Part shown: positions 60,857-64,000 of the stretch, one piece after another
Layout of the letters: every line of letters begins with the position of its first letter
How positions within the stretch are numbered: the first letter of the stretch is position 1
NCBI GenBank assembly: GCA_002050355.1
Contig: MWYY01000051.1
Span: forward strand, 39,380 to 103,379
Length of the DNA: 64,000 nucleotides
Direction of reading: 5' to 3'
Source: Acidobacteria bacterium 28-9
GTDB taxonomy: Bacteria; Acidobacteriota; Blastocatellia; Pyrinomonadales; Pyrinomonadaceae
The notes under the pieces: generated by a model
What the model saw: the letters and a program-made list of their open reading frames with translations, nothing else
Told to the model about the DNA's origin: nothing
The model's database searches: none
Program-made: the position numbers and the translations under genes

Positions 60857-61165
60857 TTACTTTGCGCCGCTGACGGCATCTTTCATAGCTTTGCCGAGAC
60901 GGAATTTAACGGTTGTTTTCGCCGGAATTTTGATGGTCGCGCCCGTCGCCGGATTGCGACCCTCACGCGCTTTGCGTGTTGCTTTTACCAATTTGCCGAA
61001 ACCCGGAATAGTAAATTCTCCGTTCTTTTTCACTTCGCTGGTAGCGAGTGATGCCAGAGCGTCGAAAAATCCTTTTGCTTCTGCCTTCTTCATTCCGGTT
61101 TTATCAGCCAGTTGGTTGACAATTTCCGTTTGTGTCATACGCTTTGATGTTGTTGCTGCTGCCAT
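60857..61165 (-). CDS. HU-family DNA-binding protein
   Basis: The 102-residue protein is a HU/IHF histone-like protein: MTQTEIVNQLADKTGMKKAE, then GEFTIPGFGKLVKATRKAREGRNPATGATIKIPAKTTVKFRLGKAMKD. The arm tip RNPATG carries the Pro that inserts into bent DNA. An N-terminal extension of about nine residues (AAATTSKR) precedes the domain. GGAGG lies 12 bases before the ATG. A perfect palindrome (GATTGCA-N4-TGCAATC, 61222-61239) lies upstream and could be an operator. Confidence 0.93.
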   Translation of the reverse strand: MAAATTSKRMTQTEIVNQLADKTGMKKAEAKGFFDALASLATSEVKKNGEFTIPGFGKLVKATRKAREGRNPATGATIKIPAKTTVKFRLGKAMKDAVSGAK

Positions 61166-61277
61166 AATATAAATTAGCCTCCAAGTTTTTTATTGTAAAT
61201 ACTACTTAATTGAACATTTGCGATTGCAGAAATGCAATCTTCAAAAAGTAAAACCTTGCCAATCTGAAAACGCTAAA

Positions 61278-61354
61278 TGGTCGGGGCGGCAAGATTCGAA
61301 CTTGCGACCTCTCGGTCCCAAACCGAGCGCTCTACCAAGCTGAGCCACGCCCCG
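61278..61354 (-). tRNA. tRNA-Pro (anticodon TGG)
   Basis: The 77-base gene folds as a full cloverleaf: acceptor CGGGGCG/CGCCCCG, D arm with AGCTTGGTAGAGC, anticodon stem CTCGG/CCGAG with loop TTTGGGA, and T arm with GTTCGAATC. The discriminator A and the CCA end are encoded. Confidence 0.97.
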
Positions 61355-61397
61355 CTCTCTGCCTGCGTTTCATTTGAAAAATACTTTCAAGTGCCGA

Positions 61398-61426
61398 ATT
61401 TTACAGGCGAAAAGTCCATTGGTCAA
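61398..61426 (-). promoter_or_regulatory. Promoter of tRNA-Pro
   Basis: On the minus strand TTGACC and TAAAAT are separated by 17 bases, with TG just before the -10. It lies in the last codons of rdgB. Confidence 0.6.
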
Positions 61427-62036
61427 GTGAAACAGCCGTAAAATCACGCAAATATTGAATTATTTTTTCTGATGCCCGCGCGCGATGGCTTATTTTTCCT
61501 TTCGTTTCGGTTGATAACTCGCCGAATGTTTGACTGAAACCGCCGGGAATGAAAATCGGGTCGTAACCAAAACCATTCGTGCCTTTCGCATTTAAAGCGA
61601 TTCTTCCGGCGCAGATTCCTTCGGTCAGAAATTTTATCTCGCCCTTTTTGTCGGAAATCGCCATCGCGCAGACAAATCGGGCGCGACGGCGTTTGTCTTG
61701 CCGTATATTCAATTCGCCGAGTAACTTTTCGATTTTTTCTTCGTCCGTCGCGTTTTTGCCTGCATATCTGGCAGAGAAAACTCCCGGCGCAGCGCCCAGC
61801 GCTTCGACTTCCAAACCTGAATCATCGGCTAAAGCCCAAACTCCCGTTTGCAGAGCGTAAGACTGCGCTTTCAAGACGGCGTTTTCCGCAAAAGTTACGC
61901 CCGTTTCTTCGGCTTCGATAACCTCTGGAAATTCGTTCAAACTACGCAGACACAGAGGCAAGTCCGCAAAAAGCCGTTTTAATTCCTTTACTTTACCGAC
62001 ATTTTTCGTCGCCACCAAAATTTGCAATGTTCTCAT
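61401..62036 (-). CDS. rdgB: XTP/dITP diphosphatase (non-canonical purine NTPase)
   Basis: The 211-residue enzyme removes deaminated purine nucleotides. It shows ILVATKNVGKVKEL, TFAENAVLKAQ near 49, ADDSGLEVEALGAAPGVFSARYAG and GTNGFGYDPIF, then ELSTETKGKISHRARA. Length is usual. Confidence 0.94.
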   Translation of the reverse strand: MRTLQILVATKNVGKVKELKRLFADLPLCLRSLNEFPEVIEAEETGVTFAENAVLKAQSYALQTGVWALADDSGLEVEALGAAPGVFSARYAGKNATDEEKIEKLLGELNIRQDKRRRARFVCAMAISDKKGEIKFLTEGICAGRIALNAKGTNGFGYDPIFIPGGFSQTFGELSTETKGKISHRARASEKIIQYLRDFTAVSLDQWTFRL

Positions 62037-62091
62037 AATGTGTCGGCGAAATACCTATTTAACTGACGAAATAGTAATCCAATTTGGTGAA

Positions 62092-62123
62092 ACGGATAAA
62101 TGTTAAATGGTAAATGCTGAATG
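62092..62123. repeat. Short 7-nt-period array (TAAATGG type)
   Basis: TAAATGT, TAAATGG, TAAATGC and TGAATGT follow in phase, just after the end of the minus-strand gene at 62126. Confidence 0.6.
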
Positions 62124-62125
62124 TT

Positions 62126-63061
62126 TCACGCTGTAATAATTACGGCTTTGGCGCCGGTCAGTTCAGAAAAATCTTTGGTAAATATTGTGTCAACGCGCCG
62201 GATGCGCCCGATTGTTTCGACAATATCCTGAGTTGAAACGAATCCGTCTTCGACGTGCGCGATTGCCCATATCGGAATACGCGAAGCCGTTCGTAATATT
62301 TCTTCAAGCAGGCGCAGATACTGCGATTTGGTTTCAACCAAAGCTCCGAATTTGCCCGTCTGCGCCGTTTCGATATCGTTCCAAAATGTATTGTCGCCGT
62401 GAATCCATTCTTCGCGCCAAGCCGTCCAGCCCAAAAAATTTCGTTCAGTGGAATTGTGCGCCTGCGGCAAGCGCAGAAACATTAAGTCGTTTGTAAAATT
62501 TTCACTGATAAAATCTTTTGCAGTTTTATTTTGGCAAGTGTTGTTTTGCCCGTTGTTGACTGGTTCGGGCATCGCGCTCAACAGCCGTTTGTAAACGGTT
62601 GAAAGCGGCTGACGCAGTTCGCGCGTGTCTTCAGTAAAGGATAAAACGTAATCGCCGACGCCCATTCCGACACTTAACGCAATCGCCTGCAAGACGTGAG
62701 AAGGAAGTTTTTCGACATTTCTGCGCACATTGTCGAACCACCACGCATCGGTTTCGCCAAACCAATTTTTTAGCGATTCGTTTTGAAGGCGGTAACGCGG
62801 AACGTAAGCGTCCTCCAAAACCGCGGCAACATCGTCTTCGGAAAGTTTTTCGCCGTTGTTTTGAATCGAAGCGACGGCTTTGACAAATCCGGCTTGCGTA
62901 AAATCATTTGTCGCAACGCGCACGTTCCAGCGTTTGAGATATGCGCCGAGGTTCGGTTTGTCCGAAAAAGGCAAAATCACCGATGCAAACTTCAAACGGC
63001 GCAGAACGTTGAGTTCATAAGCGAGCCAACTCTTGGGCGCGGCAACTGATTTATTGAGCAT
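62126..63061 (-). CDS. Unknown protein, faint resemblance to D12 DNA methylase layout
   Basis: The 311-residue protein has LRRLKFASVILPFSDKPNLGAYLKRWNVRVATNDF at the start, then ALSVGMGVGDYVLSF and FTNDLMFLRLPQA in the middle, and IPIWAIAHVEDGF and VDTIFTKDFSELTGAKAVIITA at the end. The order of elements faintly recalls D12-type adenine methylases (a small-residue loop, then ND), but no DPPY motif is seen, so no enzymatic claim is made. Trp-rich. Function unknown. Confidence 0.5.
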   Translation of the reverse strand: MLNKSVAAPKSWLAYELNVLRRLKFASVILPFSDKPNLGAYLKRWNVRVATNDFTQAGFVKAVASIQNNGEKLSEDDVAAVLEDAYVPRYRLQNESLKNWFGETDAWWFDNVRRNVEKLPSHVLQAIALSVGMGVGDYVLSFTEDTRELRQPLSTVYKRLLSAMPEPVNNGQNNTCQNKTAKDFISENFTNDLMFLRLPQAHNSTERNFLGWTAWREEWIHGDNTFWNDIETAQTGKFGALVETKSQYLRLLEEILRTASRIPIWAIAHVEDGFVSTQDIVETIGRIRRVDTIFTKDFSELTGAKAVIITA

Positions 63062-63064
63062 AAA

Positions 63065-63092
63065 GAAAATTACGAAATACGAATTGAAGAGA
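63065..63092. repeat. Weak 7-nt-period stretch
   Basis: AATTACG, AAATACG and AATTGAA follow in phase, upstream of the gene at 62126. It is similar to the array at 45573. Confidence 0.4.
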
Positions 63093-63115
63093 ACTGACTA
63101 TTAGACAGTAAATTG

Positions 63116-63748
63116 TTATGTTATATTTTCTTCTAATTCGTAACCATTCGAGTAGGATTCCAATTCCTCCAAACCTTCGAGCAGCAGAAACATCTTCACA
63201 ACCTTCGGGTCAAATTCGATTCCTGCCTGTTCAGTCAGATATTTTTTAGCGTTCGGCGCGGAAAGCGGCGCGTTGTTGTGAGGTCGCCGGTCGGTTAAAG
63301 CGGCAAAAGTGTCTGCGACACGCAGGATTCTGGCGGCAAGCGGAATCTGTTCGCGCTCGATTGCGTCAGGGTAACCTGCTCCGTTCCACCATTCGTGATG
63401 CCAGCGAACAAGCAGCTGGACAACGCGGCTTAATCCGATTTTAGCGGCTTGCTGCTCGCCGATAACCGAATGACGCTGCATATCAATCCGTTCTTCATCG
63501 CGCAGCGGACGGTTTGCGCATATGTAATCTCGATTCATTGCCATCTCGCCTATGTCATGAACCAGCGCGGCTTGCCGAAGCGAAAAACGGTCGTGCGCGG
63601 CGAGATTAAATTTCAGCGCCAGCGCGTCTGCCAAAAACGCAATGCGCGTGGCGTGCGGATGCGCATAGCCTTCAAATTCATCAATCGAAGCGGCAATCTT
63701 CAAAAGTTTTTCTTCCACATCTTGTTTTACCGGCGACACATTTTCCAT
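63116..63748 (-). CDS. HD-GYP-type phosphohydrolase
   Basis: The 210-residue protein shows HPHATRIA, the HD pair in LVHDIGEMA, then HSVIGEQQAA and HHEWWNGAGYPD, which is the HD-GYP layout. AARILRVADTFAALTDRRPHN follows. Such domains often break down cyclic di-GMP; there is no attached sensor domain here. The ATG at 63748 begins the conserved part. Confidence 0.82.
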   Translation of the reverse strand: MENVSPVKQDVEEKLLKIAASIDEFEGYAHPHATRIAFLADALALKFNLAAHDRFSLRQAALVHDIGEMAMNRDYICANRPLRDEERIDMQRHSVIGEQQAAKIGLSRVVQLLVRWHHEWWNGAGYPDAIEREQIPLAARILRVADTFAALTDRRPHNNAPLSAPNAKKYLTEQAGIEFDPKVVKMFLLLEGLEELESYSNGYELEENIT

Positions 63749-63809
63749 AAAATATAATCCGATATGATAACAAATTATTGTTGTAAAAGTTAAAATATAT
63801 TCTTGCCCG

Positions 63810-63846
63810 CAATTTACCATTTACCACTTTAAATTTACCATTTAAG
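63810..63846. repeat. 7-nt-period array (TTTACCA type)
   Basis: TTTACCA occurs three times (about 63815, 63822 and 63836) with CTTTAAA between. It lies just before the ATG of the last gene. Confidence 0.65.
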
Positions 63847-63847
63847 A

Positions 63848-64000
63848 ATGCTTCACGATTTTCGGCTGGCGGGAAGACGCATTCGCCTGTGGCAAAGATT
63901 GGGCGAAAGTTACGAACACGTTTTGATGAAAGCTTTGGGTTTTGCAATGTTCGTCGGAGATTTTCCGCATATGGAAATCGAAACCCGAGTCGGTTTGAGA
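63848..64000 (+). CDS. Partial protein at the right edge, unknown
   Basis: The frame is open from ATG 63848 to the window end: 51 residues, beginning MLHDFRLAGRRIRLWQRLGE and passing through HVLMKALGFAMFVGDFPHMEIETRVG. The segment is basic and slightly hydrophobic. No family recognised from this part. A repeat array lies directly before the start. Confidence 0.5.
   Translation, partial: MLHDFRLAGRRIRLWQRLGESYEHVLMKALGFAMFVGDFPHMEIETRVGLR

Overview
The window reads as chromosome of a moderately AT-rich Gram-negative bacterium. Two secreted proteins with the VWFA-related domain typical of Acidobacteriota (29835-32048 and 37007-38011), a DUF3352-type lipoprotein, many small secreted proteins, lipid A synthesis (lpxK) and a SurA-like foldase suggest an acidobacterium, perhaps of the Blastocatellia/Pyrinomonadales group. 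This is inference from gene content; no rRNA is present.

Layout. 1-4214: purine catabolism (xdhB end, xdhA, guaD) with a frameshifted YdcZ-type membrane gene, a PflX-like radical SAM protein and a DUF2721 protein. 4354-9583: esterase, DUF962 protein, free-methionine-(R)-sulfoxide reductase, then an SDR / SRPBCC / zinc alcohol dehydrogenase trio. 9589-11360: a methyltransferase gene whose 3' part and downstream promoter are copied in an exact 680-bp tandem duplication. 11401-16452: murA, radA, a Gly/Ser repeat protein and a YacL-type PIN/TRAM protein. 16583-26457: a 9.9-kb integrated element, bounded by 17-bp direct repeats, with a tyrosine integrase at one end and a small HTH (excisionase-like) gene at the other; it carries phage remnants, small secreted proteins, a solute-binding protein, aqpZ and a lipase-like hydrolase, several of them broken. 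26564-27782: ispD-ispF, which in many bacteria directly follow yacL, so the element appears to have split an old gene order. 28501-35169: pyrimidine-nucleoside phosphorylase, a VWA protein, a BMP-type nucleoside-binding lipoprotein and its twin-ATPase (no permease here). 35315-48605: aminotransferase, coaD, dusB, S4-domain (RqcP-like) protein, SurA-like foldase, lpxK, pabA/trpG and several secreted proteins. 48864-64000: large secreted protein, dienoyl-CoA-reductase-like SDR, DUF3352 lipoprotein, SprT-like protease, hrcA-dnaJ, yqeY, a polytopic membrane protein, HU, tRNA-Pro, rdgB and an HD-GYP protein.

The most striking feature lies between and sometimes inside the genes: about 18 short arrays with a strict 7-nt period, most of them folding into long palindromes. 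The repeat word differs from array to array but the period and the palindromic layout are kept. A second, smaller family has a 10-nt period. These arrays supply stop codons, C-terminal tails, start codons, a linker in XdhA, the N-terminal region of a membrane protein and, in one lipoprotein, the hydrophobic core of the signal peptide. I regard this as the best candidate here for an under-described system.
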